DNA of 64,000 bases, taken from the NCBI GenBank assembly GCA_012838225.1, contig DUPT01000042.1:43902-107901 (forward strand), in the 5' to 3' direction. Origin of the DNA: Tissierellia bacterium. Lineage in GTDB: Bacteria; Bacillota; Clostridia; Peptostreptococcales; Acidaminobacteraceae. Position numbers and translations under genes: made by a program. A model generated the notes under the pieces. It saw only the letters and a program-made list of their open reading frames with translations. It did not search any database and was not told the origin of the DNA. Shown here in pieces: positions 52,303 through 60,790 of the stretch. Each line of letters begins with the position of its first letter. The first letter of the stretch is position 1.

Positions 52303-52641
52303 TTAAACTTTCGTTTGGAAGGTGAACGGATACTCACAGTGAGGACATGTCACCTTGATCGTGCCCTTGTGCTTGGGCAGCTTCATGCGCCGCTTACAGC
52401 TCGGACAGCGTTCGATCGAAAACTTTAGCTTGTCTCTCACCTGATCGGGGCTAAAGCCGACCAATACCTCGCCATCGATCACCAGGGTCGGTACGCCCTG
52501 AGCATGGAGCTTGGCAAACTCCCGGTAATGATTGGGATCCTCGAGGGGCCGTTCCTCAAAGTCGATCCCCGAGTGCCTCAGCCAATCCTTGGCGGTGGTG
52601 CAGTGAGGTCAGGTTTTCGAGGTGTAGACGATCACACTCAT
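52303..52641 (-). CDS. glutaredoxin-like selenoprotein (UGA-coded Sec in UxxC) with zinc ribbon
   Basis: A 112-residue reading frame with one in-frame UGA at codon 11 (52609-52611). It reads MSVIVYTSKT, UGA, PHCTTAKDWLRHSGIDFEE. The UGA takes the first Cys place of a glutaredoxin CPxC motif (UPHC). The cis-Pro GVPTLVIDGEVLVGF follows, then a zinc ribbon with CPSCKRRM and CPHCEYPF. Nothing else is broken: start ATG overlaps the PII stop as ATGA and the frame stays open for 101 codons after UGA. A SECIS-like stem-loop begins right after the UGA. Standard gene calling would miss or split it. Confidence 0.88.
52576..52611 (-). promoter_or_regulatory. bacterial SECIS-like element
   Basis: Directly after UGA the RNA reads CCUCA, ten unpaired bases, GCCAA, GGA, UUGGC, UGAGG: outer stem CCUCA/UGAGG, inner stem GCCAA/UUGGC, apical loop GGA. 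The loop lies 20 bases after the UGA and has G in its first two positions, in line with the bacterial SECIS consensus. Confidence 0.75.
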
Positions 52642-53300
52642 CGGATGGCTCCGACTGATTTGACGACCGGCTGCAGATACATGATGCCGTGACCCGGTTC
52701 ATGGATCTGGATCTCCTGCTCGATCCCGCTCATGATGGCCTCGGCCTTCTCACACGAGCACAGGATCAGGATGATCTCTTTTTCCGGTACGACTTCCATA
52801 TTGAAGATCCGGGTGGTCTCATGAACACCTGATCCACGGGCGTTAAGGATCGTACCGCCTCGAGCGCCGGCTGCCTTGGCAGCGGCCATCACATCGTCGG
52901 CCTTTCCTCGGTCGACAATGACGGTGATCAAATTTTTCATGTTATCATCTCCTTCTTCTTCACAATATACCGTCTTGGTCAAACGGTGGACTCCGCTGGT
53001 CTCGGCCAGCTCCATGACATAAGCGATGCCGTGATTGGGCTTCTCGAACTGAAGCTCCTGATCCAAGGCCGTGATCGCCCGATCGATCGTATCGGGATCA
53101 CTCACCATATAGACGATGTCCTTATCCTCACTGGCAACGCCCAGAAAGTCAAAGAACCGGTTGTGGACGGTCCCCCAGCCCAAGGTGATGGTCGCTCCGG
53201 GAACACCGCTGGCCCGGGCGATATGGACGACTCGGGCCGCCTGTCCCCGGTTTACGATCACCGTTAGCAGATGATAGTAGGCCACTCTGACATCATTCAT
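52638..53300 (-). CDS. tandem PII-like (GlnB-fold) protein
   Basis: About 220 residues with two PII-fold repeats. First: YYHLLTVIVNRGQAARVVHIARASGVPGATITLGWGT, ending NHGIAYVMEL. Second: LITVIVDRGKADDVMAAAKAAGARGGTILNARGSGVHE, ending GHGIMYLQPV. The ALxxxGxxGATI-like part and GHGIMYL ending are typical of PII proteins paired with membrane transporters. It overlaps the DUF1538 gene, so it most likely controls that protein. The start is ATG 53300 or the ATG three codons upstream. Confidence 0.9.
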   Translation of the reverse strand: MNDVRVAYYHLLTVIVNRGQAARVVHIARASGVPGATITLGWGTVHNRFFDFLGVASEDKDIVYMVSDPDTIDRAITALDQELQFEKPNHGIAYVMELAETSGVHRLTKTVYCEEEGDDNMKNLITVIVDRGKADDVMAAAKAAGARGGTILNARGSGVHETTRIFNMEVVPEKEIILILCSCEKAEAIMSGIEQEIQIHEPGHGIMYLQPVVKSVGAIR

Positions 53301-54774
53301 TCGCATCATCCTTTCTCGACCTGATCTTAAACAATAGACCCAACAGCTGCAGTGCGATCAGGGGCATCATAGCAACCATCGCGATAATTCCAAAACCATC
53401 GATCATGACATTGGCATGCGGGATAGCACTGGCCACCCCTTGGGCAAAGGCCAGGATAAAGGTGGCGGTCATCGGCCCGCTGGCCACTCCGCCGGCATCA
53501 AAGGCCACCCCGACAAACAGCGGCGGTGCCACAAAGGCCAAAGACAAAGCAATAATATAGCCCGGTAACAGAAAATGCCACAGCTGAAGGCCCGGGATCA
53601 TGATCCGAAGCACACTTAGCAGGATCGCCAGACCGATCGCAAGCGATAGGGCGACCACCACACTGATGCGTGAGACATAGCCGCTGGTGACATCCTCCAC
53701 CTGATGCGTCAGGACATAGACGGCCGGCTCCGCCAAGACCGTTACCAGACCGATAAAGAAGCTGATCACGAGCACCAGTGTCGTATCGAACGAGGCCAGC
53801 TTATAGCCGACGATCGAACCAACCTCCATAAAGCCGGCATGGACACCGAGCATAAACAGCGTCAGACCGATCAGCGTAAAGACGACCCCCGAGGTGATCC
53901 GCCGGATCATCCGGCGGGATAATTTCATGGCAATAAAGTTGGTGGCATAGAAGATGATGACGATCGGCGCCAGAGCGACCAGGCTCTCCCAACCGATCCG
54001 CCAAAAGCTGGCCAGGAAGGGTCCGAGAACCGTGCCCGAGGCGGTCGTCGCCACCTCCAGCTCGCCCGCCACCTCCGACGCACCCGAAATAACGCCCATG
54101 GCCAAAACCGCCATAATGGCACCGGCCGACGCGATCCCCAGCAGACCGAAGCTGTCCTCCTCGGCTGCCACGGAATCCTTCTTCAGGCCCGATACCCCGT
54201 AGGCGATGGCCAGGATAAACGGCACCGTCAAGGCCCCGGTCGTAGCTCCGGAGGCATCAAAGGCGATGGCAAGAAACTCCGGCGCACTTAGTGCCCCCAG
54301 TACCAGGATCGTCAGATAGCCGGCCACCAAGAAGCGATTGATCTTCACATTGAAGACGATCCGCAACAGACCCAGCATCACCAGCAGCGCCACCCCCAGT
54401 GACACCACCAGCACGATCATCGGTCGGGACAACAGGCCCGAGGTCACGAGTGCTACCTGAGAAGCCAGGATATGCAGGTCAGGTTCGGCCACCGACACAA
54501 AAAAGCCTAATAACAGTCCGCCGATGATCAGCACCGGCAGCTTATTGGATTTGGCAATAAATACTCCGAGCTCACGGCCGATCGGACTGAGGCCCGTATC
54601 AATGCCCAGTAGGAATAAGGTCAGACCAATAATGATAAGCAGGCCCCCGACATAGAAGCGGCCTAAAATAATGGTTTCGAGCGGTGTCACAAAAAAATGA
54701 AGCAAGGTGACGATCAGAATGATCGGACCGACCGCCGTCAGTACCTCTCTGAGCTTGTGGTAGATTACATTCAT
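53293..54774 (-). CDS. DUF1538 family membrane protein (putative PII-controlled transporter)
   Basis: A 493-residue protein of two similar halves, each with six or so membrane helices. Paired blocks are GLTLFLLGIDTGLSPIGRELG / GLTLFMLGVHAGFMEVGSIVG, SVAEPDLHILASQV / VLAEPAVYVLTHQV, and AIAFDASGATTGALTVPFILAIAYG / GVAFDAGGVASGPMTATFILAFAQG. This duplication defines DUF1538. The substrate is unknown. The FDxxG...TxPFILA repeat looks like a transport site. Start has AAGGG six bases upstream. Confidence 0.92.
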   Translation of the reverse strand: MNVIYHKLREVLTAVGPIILIVTLLHFFVTPLETIILGRFYVGGLLIIIGLTLFLLGIDTGLSPIGRELGVFIAKSNKLPVLIIGGLLLGFFVSVAEPDLHILASQVALVTSGLLSRPMIVLVVSLGVALLVMLGLLRIVFNVKINRFLVAGYLTILVLGALSAPEFLAIAFDASGATTGALTVPFILAIAYGVSGLKKDSVAAEEDSFGLLGIASAGAIMAVLAMGVISGASEVAGELEVATTASGTVLGPFLASFWRIGWESLVALAPIVIIFYATNFIAMKLSRRMIRRITSGVVFTLIGLTLFMLGVHAGFMEVGSIVGYKLASFDTTLVLVISFFIGLVTVLAEPAVYVLTHQVEDVTSGYVSRISVVVALSLAIGLAILLSVLRIMIPGLQLWHFLLPGYIIALSLAFVAPPLFVGVAFDAGGVASGPMTATFILAFAQGVASAIPHANVMIDGFGIIAMVAMMPLIALQLLGLLFKIRSRKDDANE

Positions 54775-55028
54775 GCATTACCCTTGTCTATGGTATGTCT
54801 ATAAGTGATTTCTCCTGTTCGATCAGTTGGTGTGCGATCCGGCGTGCCTGAAGACAGTTTCCTAGAAGACGAGGCTCACCGGCTGCTGGTCTGAGTTCGA
54901 CCTGGTTCGAGCTTGACGGCTGAGCGCTCGGTCCTCATGGCTCTCTCTTAAAAGGGTCGGTGTAATCGTACCACGAGGCGGCCGCGACCCATGCAACTTT
55001 TTTCTCTTACTTTTGCCAAATTTTGATA
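54775..55028 (-). other. 254-bp leader/intergenic region before DUF1538
   Basis: No protein gene is convincing. Close to the DUF1538 start is a direct repeat ATAGACA-TACC-ATAGACA. A short frame MRTERSAVKLEPGRTQTSSR lies near the middle behind a poor GAGAGAG site. A TTGCAT/TACGAT pair with a 20-base spacer is a weak promoter. No known riboswitch class was recognised, although the length suits a structured leader. Confidence 0.4.
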
Positions 55029-55742
55029 CTAAATGTTTATCAAGTTGACCCTTGGCTGTTCCCGGTTTAAGACCCGCCATCGGATCTGTCCGCCCAGCTG
55101 GCTCGAAATCAGCTCCGACAGTTCCTCCAGGGCCGCCCTTAGATCGGGCTCTCGCTTCTCATCGACCAGCTCAAGGCATAAAAAAGCATTCCGGGTATCG
55201 GTCCTTAGCCGGGTCCGGACCGACTCCCGCCAGTTCCAGCAGCGACAGACTGCTCCGGCCTCATCATAATAGATGATCTCACCCGCTAACGGCGGGGCGT
55301 CCTCGTCTGAGCCCAGTGTCACAAAGGATTCGCCACCTCGGGCGAGTCCCAGACGAAGATCTCCTTCAAATGCATCGATATCCTCTCCGCCGCAGGGCAG
55401 GCCATACGTTAAAGAGATCGCATTGTAGAGATCGACCAAGGGATTGATCGGGCGGATCTGATCGCCTCGCTGGACTCGTTTTAGCAGCGCTTCGATCGAC
55501 GACCTCGCTCCTTTTTTAGTCTTAAACCGGCGAAAAGCGTCTCGCCAAACAGCCACGACTTCATTTTGACTGAGCACAGGATCGCTCAGATGGTCCCGGG
55601 CGGCCACTTCGGCCGATCGCAGGAGCGGCTCATACCGCTCGGCTTGCTTGATCGTATTATCGATCCCGCGGGCAATGATCACCCCGATCCTGGCCTCCGG
55701 GAAGATCTCCCAAAAAGATGGTTCAACGATGAACTGTTCCAT
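55029..55742 (-). CDS. B3/4 domain protein (PheT-related tRNA-editing-like domain)
   Basis: A 237-residue protein matching the free-standing B3/4 domain of phenylalanyl-tRNA synthetase beta chain. Key stretches are GVIIARGIDN, VAVWRDAFRRFKTKKGARSSIEALLKRV, INPLVDLYNAISLTYGLPCGGEDIDAFEGDLRLGLARGGE and the phrase GEIIYYDEAGAVCRCWNWRESVRTRL. Such proteins may edit mischarged tRNAs or act on other substrates. Transcribed alone, GAGG before its ATG. Confidence 0.9.
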   Translation of the reverse strand: MEQFIVEPSFWEIFPEARIGVIIARGIDNTIKQAERYEPLLRSAEVAARDHLSDPVLSQNEVVAVWRDAFRRFKTKKGARSSIEALLKRVQRGDQIRPINPLVDLYNAISLTYGLPCGGEDIDAFEGDLRLGLARGGESFVTLGSDEDAPPLAGEIIYYDEAGAVCRCWNWRESVRTRLRTDTRNAFLCLELVDEKREPDLRAALEELSELISSQLGGQIRWRVLNREQPRVNLINI

Positions 55743-55838
55743 GATTTCCTCACTTTCGTTATTTTTCCACTTTACCCAAAAAGCGACGGTGATATGTCGG
55801 TCGATGAGATTTTTTTCAGCTCACAGTGAATCGATATT

Positions 55839-56444
55839 CTATCGCTTCGCCTGATAGTCAAGGAAGAGGCCTCGGGCCAGCTCACCGCCGGCCGATTGGC
55901 CTCGCTCCTTGAGGAGGATCCGCTCGTCACGGGTGGTAAAGAAGCCCGACTGCTTGGTCTCTCGCAGGATATTCCATAGATCGAGCATGGCCGGAGCGAT
56001 CGCTTCTCGGCCCAGGCTCCATTTCATATCCCACAATAGTTCATCGAGCCGTTCTCTCTCCGGGACGTATAGGATCTTCTTGATCAGCGAATCGCGGGCT
56101 GTCGGCTTGACCACTCCCTGACGGGTGAGCGATCGCCCCAGGCTCTGAAACAATGTCTCCCAGTGTTCACTTAACCGAACGACATAGTCATAGACCACTT
56201 CTTCTGGCGTAGCTTGGCGATGATCTGCCAGATAGTCATACAGCGGGGCCAATGATTCCAGCGCTAGGCTCAGCGGCTGCTCTATCTTTATGATCGAAGT
56301 CTCATCCAGCGTGATGATCTCCTCTCGCAGCAGATCACTCAGGCCACAGGCCAATACCCCAATCTGCTTCGATGCCCGGTCCAAGACGGAGAAATCTCCC
56401 CGTCGGTTCAGCATTAAGAGCAGGTATTTTTCAGCATTATTCAT
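55839..56444 (-). CDS. GPP34-like (Golgi phosphoprotein 3 family) protein
   Basis: About 201 mostly helical residues. NAEKYLLLMLNRRG, then VLACGLSDLLREEIITLDE, and later the paired lines LSEHWETLFQSLGRSLTRQGVV match the GPP34 fold, whose eukaryotic member binds PI4P. Bacterial roles are unknown. I chose ATG 56444 with GAGGAG upstream; the frame extends far upstream inside the previous gene. It overlaps the upstream membrane-protein gene by four bases. Confidence 0.72.
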   Translation of the reverse strand: MNNAEKYLLLMLNRRGDFSVLDRASKQIGVLACGLSDLLREEIITLDETSIIKIEQPLSLALESLAPLYDYLADHRQATPEEVVYDYVVRLSEHWETLFQSLGRSLTRQGVVKPTARDSLIKKILYVPERERLDELLWDMKWSLGREAIAPAMLDLWNILRETKQSGFFTTRDERILLKERGQSAGGELARGLFLDYQAKR

Positions 56445-56896
56445 CGGGTATCTCCTCGGGTGGCCTCGAAGTTCTGGCGAGAACGAGCGCCCCACAGAAA
56501 GGCCAAGACCATTATGACAAAGCTGACACCGGCTCCAAATAAGAAGGTCCGGCGAAGCCACGCCACCGGCAGGAAGTTGGCCAGACTAATCAGCGGAAGA
56601 AAAAAGGTCTGCGATATCGATCCGATGACGCCATCGAACCAACCGCCCCTCACCTGCTGATAGGCCACGGCTATGAGCAAGAGTGCGGCCGGCAGGTGGG
56701 CCCATAGGGTCGAATAGAGCGCTCCCCCGCCCCAGGTCCCGCTGATATAGCCGAGCACGATCCAACCGGTCAGAAAAAACAGTGCCACCAGCCATGCCCT
56801 GGGCGCCAATCCGTCCAGCTTCACAACGGCCTGACTAAAGACTGTGCCCACCACCAGGGGGATCAGTCCCACCAGTATCAGTTTCAGTCGATTCAT
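56441..56896 (-). CDS. four-helix membrane protein of unknown function
   Basis: A 151-residue protein with four hydrophobic segments (LILVGLIPLVVGTVFSQAV, WLVALFFLTGWIVLGYISG, LWAHLPAALLLIAVAYQ, and FLFGAGVSFVIMVLAFLWGA). No family recognised. GGGAGG precedes its ATG, and it is coupled to the GPP34-like gene, so the two may work at the membrane together. Confidence 0.75.
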   Translation of the reverse strand: MNRLKLILVGLIPLVVGTVFSQAVVKLDGLAPRAWLVALFFLTGWIVLGYISGTWGGGALYSTLWAHLPAALLLIAVAYQQVRGGWFDGVIGSISQTFFLPLISLANFLPVAWLRRTFLFGAGVSFVIMVLAFLWGARSRQNFEATRGDTR

Positions 56897-56935
56897 CCAT
56901 GCCTCCCATCTGTCTGATCCGAGATCACGGACCGG

Positions 56936-57454
56936 CTAGTCTAAAACAGCAATCGCTCGAACCGGCGAACCGTCTCCCTGAGCGATCCTCAGCGGCAGTC
57001 CGATAAAAAAGAACCGGACCCCCGGAGGGATCAGCTCCAGGTTGATCAGATCGGTATAGGTGATAATACCCCGTTCGAGAAGCGCCCGCTCGATGTCTTC
57101 ACTGAGACGTCCCCCCACAAAGTTTGGCCGGGCTGTTACCAGCCGCTCGAGAAGCTCTAGCCCGACGTCTTCCAAAAACAGTAGCCCCACCCCCTCGGGC
57201 CAAGCCTCACCGACCCTCACGACAACGGCCGGCCCCAGAAAGCGCGTCAGCGGGATCTGATCAAGATCCGCCATGCCTTCATGCATATGGGAGAAGGCAT
57301 CGACATGGCTGCCGGTGTGGCTGCCAAGCGATAGCCTGCGAAGCTCCCAGGTGTGGCTATCATGCGTCTGGACGATCTCAACCGAGACCTCGGGGTCGCC
57401 CGGATAGACCGGCATCTGATGTTTGATCGGCTGCGTCAAATCGATGATCCTCAT
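56936..57454 (-). CDS. cyclase-family metal hydrolase (kynurenine formamidase-like)
   Basis: A 172-residue hydrolase of the cyclase family (PF04199), which includes bacterial kynurenine formamidase KynB. IDLTQPIKHQMPVYPGDP, the metal motif LGSHTGSHVDAFSHMHEG and VRFFFIGLPLRIAQGDGSPVRAIAVL are family landmarks. It is shorter than KynB (about 208) and the TGTHVDAP form is altered to TGSHVDAFSH. A kynureninase gene lies 3.4 kb away, so N-formylkynurenine is a fair but unproved substrate. Confidence 0.8.
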   Translation of the reverse strand: MRIIDLTQPIKHQMPVYPGDPEVSVEIVQTHDSHTWELRRLSLGSHTGSHVDAFSHMHEGMADLDQIPLTRFLGPAVVVRVGEAWPEGVGLLFLEDVGLELLERLVTARPNFVGGRLSEDIERALLERGIITYTDLINLELIPPGVRFFFIGLPLRIAQGDGSPVRAIAVLD

Positions 57455-57560
57455 TCGCTCCTCCCGGTTTATCTACAAAGAAATATGACTTCTTGTAACT
57501 ATCCTATCATTCAATCCGCTACAATAGTAGTGACAATCCTACGAACCGAAAGGAATAATC

Positions 57561-59057
57561 ATGAAGCGCATCCTGATTGGCGGCCTCCATCATGAATCCA
57601 ACTCCTTTAGCCCGATCATTTCGGGTGAGGGTGACTTTAAAGTGCTCCGAGGCGACGAGATCTTTGAGAATATCCGAGACAATGATTCGATCTCAGGCAT
57701 CATCACCACCCTGGAACAAGCCGGCTATGAACCGGTCCCGACGGTCTTTGCCCGGGCAGTGCCTAATGGCGAGGTCGACGGCCGATTCTTCCAACAACTT
57801 AAAAATGAAATGATGCAGATCGCTAAACAGGAGCGGGGCCGCATCGATGCCATTTGCCTGGCGCTCCATGGCTCGATGCGAGTCGAAGGTCTGGGCGAGG
57901 CGGAGGGACCGATCCTCGAGGAGTTGCGTCAGCTCTATCCCGATATCCCGATCTTTGCCTCGCTCGATATGCATGCCACCATGACCGATCGGATGCACCA
58001 AAACGCCGATGGCTTTGCCGGCTATAAGACGGCGCCGCATATCGATTGCACCGAGACCGGCGTCCTGGCAGCCCGAATGACGATCTACGCCCTGGAGAAT
58101 CAGACGATCCCGACCACCGCCTGGGTCAGGGTGCCGATGCTTCTGGCCGGCGAAAAATCAGGCACCGATGTCGAGCCGATGATCTCTTTGATCGATCAGC
58201 TAAAGACAATAGAACAGTCCGACGATGTCTTAGCCGCCTCGATCCTGATGGGCTTTCCTTGGGCCGACAATCCCGACAGTGCTGTCGGCATCTATGTCGT
58301 GACAAAAAACGACCAATCGAAGGCCGACCGATTGGCCCTGGCTCTGGCCAAGACCTTTTGGCAAAAACGACAAGAATTTGTTTTTGTCAGCGAATACGCC
58401 AAGCCCAAGGAAGCGATCGATCGAGCACTCGACTATGTAGCCCAAGGTCTCACCCCCGTCTACCTGTCTGATTCGGGAGATAATCCGACCGCCGGGGCCT
58501 CGGCTGATCATACGAAGTTTCTGGCGATGCTGCTCGAGCATCCCGATATCAATAAGTTGACTCGGCCGATCATCTATGGCGGATTGTATGATCCCGCGGC
58601 CGTGGCGGCGTGCCAGGGCCGAGTGGGTCAAACCATCGAGCTTCGCTTCGGGGCAGCCTTTGATCATTCCTCCGACCCCCTGAGGTATACCGGTCAGGTG
58701 GTCCGGACCCTCGACCGCTATCATTATCACGGTATGCCCCCTGGCGACCTGGCACTGTTTCGGGTCCATCAGGTGCTGATCGTCCTGGCGGAAAAACACG
58801 TCGGCTTTACCAGTCCCGAGATGTTTCGCGAGCTCGGTCTGGCGCCGGAGGAGCATCCGATCATCGTCTGCAAATTGGGCTATCTGACGCCGGAGCATAA
58901 GGCTTTGGCTAGGCGAGGTATCCTGGTCCTAAGCGAGGGCAATACCGATCAGGACCTGGCCCAGATCGACTACCAGAAAGTGATCCGTCCGATTTTTCCA
59001 AAGGATTTAGATTTTGCCTATGATCCGACAAACCACCTGAAACGAGGCCGCCGGTGA
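57561..59057 (+). CDS. M81 family metallopeptidase (MlrC-like)
   Basis: A 498-residue protein of the M81 family, whose first member MlrC degrades linearised microcystin. Metal-region phrases are GGLHHESNSFSP, AICLALHGSMRVEG and FASLDMHATMTDRM; YKTAPHIDCTETG, MGFPWADNPDSAVG and DNPTAGASADHTKFL follow. Natural substrates of most members are unknown. Start is ATG 57561 with AAAGGAA upstream. It overlaps the ROK-family gene. Confidence 0.92.
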   Translation: MKRILIGGLHHESNSFSPIISGEGDFKVLRGDEIFENIRDNDSISGIITTLEQAGYEPVPTVFARAVPNGEVDGRFFQQLKNEMMQIAKQERGRIDAICLALHGSMRVEGLGEAEGPILEELRQLYPDIPIFASLDMHATMTDRMHQNADGFAGYKTAPHIDCTETGVLAARMTIYALENQTIPTTAWVRVPMLLAGEKSGTDVEPMISLIDQLKTIEQSDDVLAASILMGFPWADNPDSAVGIYVVTKNDQSKADRLALALAKTFWQKRQEFVFVSEYAKPKEAIDRALDYVAQGLTPVYLSDSGDNPTAGASADHTKFLAMLLEHPDINKLTRPIIYGGLYDPAAVAACQGRVGQTIELRFGAAFDHSSDPLRYTGQVVRTLDRYHYHGMPPGDLALFRVHQVLIVLAEKHVGFTSPEMFRELGLAPEEHPIIVCKLGYLTPEHKALARRGILVLSEGNTDQDLAQIDYQKVIRPIFPKDLDFAYDPTNHLKRGRR

Positions 59058-60442
59058 ACAGGCTGATCGGTCGTATCCACCAACAAATGAAGCATCGGCC
59101 GGTGTATGATCCGGGCTTTGTTCCGATCGAGCTGTTTCTAAGAGACTACCACCGACTGTGTGATGCGTTGCCGAGCGAGCCGCTCGTCCTGTCTTTAGAG
59201 CGCACCGGCGGCTACCGTGAGACCAGAGCACTTCGCATCCTAAGCTCTAGGGCGCACCAAGGCTTGACCTGGCTGTATGTCGATCGGCTACTCAAGTCCC
59301 TGCTTTGGATCCGAGGCGGCTATCGCCTCGTGATCGATGGACCGGATGAGATCGTCCGACGCATTCGAATGGCCTACGCTGCTGCCGGCGTCCGCGGCGT
59401 CGATATCGAGTTTTTGGAGCGGGCCTACGGCCGACCCTTTGACGTGTTGTCTCAGCCTAAAACCGCCATCCCCGCCACGAAGGATCTGACAAAGCCGGTC
59501 GGCGGCCACCGCGGCGGCTGTCGGATCGGCTTCGATGCCGGCGGCAGCGTAAAAAAGGTGGTGGCCGTGCAAGAGGGCGAGATCGTCTATCGCGACAGTG
59601 CCTACTGGTTGCCAAAAGAAGCGACCTCGATCGATTATCTCTACCAGGAGATCTTGGCATCGCTCTTAAAGGCCAAGGAGCATCTGCGCCGGCTCGATTC
59701 CTTCGGAATCAGCACCGCCGGGATCGTGATCGATCGCTCGATTCGAGTCAGCTCCCTGATTCGCCGGATCCCAACGGACGACCATGTCCGAGTCAAAACT
59801 CTGTTTCACGATCTGGCCCAGGCTCTGGGCGATGTCAGATTTGAGGTGATCAATGATGGTGAGGTCAGTGCCCTGGCCGGCGCCGCTTTGCTGGACACCG
59901 ACCGACTGCTGGGTATCACGATGGGCACCTCCCAGGGCGGAGGCTATGTCGATGGCTCCGGGCATGTGAGTGATTGGCTCAATGAGTTGTGCTTTGTGCC
60001 GGTCGATGTCAGTCCCGAGGCTTTGATCGATGAGTGGTCAAAGGACCGAGGCGTCGGTGTCAGCTATTTTTCACAAGATGCCATCATCAAGCTGGCCCGA
60101 TCGGCCGGGATAAGCTTGACTGAAAATACAACACCCTCGGAACAGTTTCGGTCGATCTCTCGCTTACTGAGTGAAGGCAACGAGACCGCCCGGCAGATCT
60201 TTAGCGACATCGGCACCTATCTCGGCTATACCCTCCCCTTCTATCGCCGATTCTATGACGCCGAAACGATCCTGTTGATGGGCGGTGTCATGAGCGGCCG
60301 AGGCGGTGAGATCATCATCGAGCAGGCCAGACAGGTGCTTCGGGATGACTTTCCGGAGCTGGCTGACTTAAGACTCGAGACCTTGTCCGATGAGGCACTG
60401 ACGCTGGGATTGGCCGTAGCGGCCGCCGGATTGACTCCGTAA
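59054..60442 (+). CDS. ROK-family/ASKHA kinase-like protein with N-terminal extension
   Basis: A 462-residue protein. Residues 150-460 form a ROK-type sugar-kinase/ASKHA fold: RIGFDAGGSVKKVVAV (phosphate 1), FGISTAGIVIDRSI, VINDGEVSALAGAALL (catalytic Asp) and LLGITMGTSQGGGYVD. The first 150 residues are an extension of unknown type. GTG 59054 is the start, overlapping the M81 TGA stop. The classical zinc-binding ROK cysteine signature is absent. Substrate unknown; coupling with M81 suggests a peptide or glycopeptide catabolic pair. Confidence 0.85.
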   Translation: MNRLIGRIHQQMKHRPVYDPGFVPIELFLRDYHRLCDALPSEPLVLSLERTGGYRETRALRILSSRAHQGLTWLYVDRLLKSLLWIRGGYRLVIDGPDEIVRRIRMAYAAAGVRGVDIEFLERAYGRPFDVLSQPKTAIPATKDLTKPVGGHRGGCRIGFDAGGSVKKVVAVQEGEIVYRDSAYWLPKEATSIDYLYQEILASLLKAKEHLRRLDSFGISTAGIVIDRSIRVSSLIRRIPTDDHVRVKTLFHDLAQALGDVRFEVINDGEVSALAGAALLDTDRLLGITMGTSQGGGYVDGSGHVSDWLNELCFVPVDVSPEALIDEWSKDRGVGVSYFSQDAIIKLARSAGISLTENTTPSEQFRSISRLLSEGNETARQIFSDIGTYLGYTLPFYRRFYDAETILLMGGVMSGRGGEIIIEQARQVLRDDFPELADLRLETLSDEALTLGLAVAAAGLTP

Positions 60443-60443
60443 A

Positions 60444-60473
60444 AAAAAGAGGATCGATCGGAATCCTCTTTTT
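60444..60473. terminator. bidirectional terminator after the ROK-family gene
   Basis: Stem AAAAAGAGGAT / ATCCTCTTTTT with an eight-base loop; also lies at the end of the convergent minus gene at 60480. Confidence 0.9.
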
Positions 60474-60479
60474 AGCCGC

Positions 60480-60770
60480 CTATTTTGAATAGGCCTCGTC
60501 GGCCTCGGCCAACATCTCATAGACTGCTTGGTAGCTCTCACAGACATCCTCCGGCACCCGGTAGTTGTCTGTCACTTGTCTTAGCTGATCGAACTCCCGG
60601 TCAAGCTCATCTTGGCCGCTGGTCAGCTTATTGCTCAAGCTCTCAAATAGTCGCTTTACCTCATGGAACTCAGGATGACTTGGGCCATGGACCCGATCGA
60701 CGATCGGGACATAAGCCCTCAGCTTCTCCCAATTGTCTTGAACGACCTCAGCAAATGTTCTCATCTTCAC
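60480..60770 (-). CDS. small protein related to Ric/ScdA hemerythrin-like domain
   Basis: A 96-residue helical protein. IVDRVHGPSHPEFHEVKRLFESLSNKL resembles the VHG..HPEL.EV..LF segment of Ric/ScdA di-iron repair proteins. The second ligand cluster (HxxxEE) of hemerythrins is not clear, so this may be a truncated or degenerate relative. An FNR/HcpR-type palindrome upstream fits control by nitrosative or redox stress. Confidence 0.5.
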   Translation of the reverse strand: MKMRTFAEVVQDNWEKLRAYVPIVDRVHGPSHPEFHEVKRLFESLSNKLTSGQDELDREFDQLRQVTDNYRVPEDVCESYQAVYEMLAEADEAYSK

Positions 60771-60790
60771 CCTCCTATTGTTGGTTGGTT

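Noticed and set aside
52609..52611. UGA as a nonsense mutation or sequencing error in the glutaredoxin-like gene
   Set aside because: It lies precisely at the redox Cys position, is followed by a SECIS-like fold, and the rest of the frame is undamaged.
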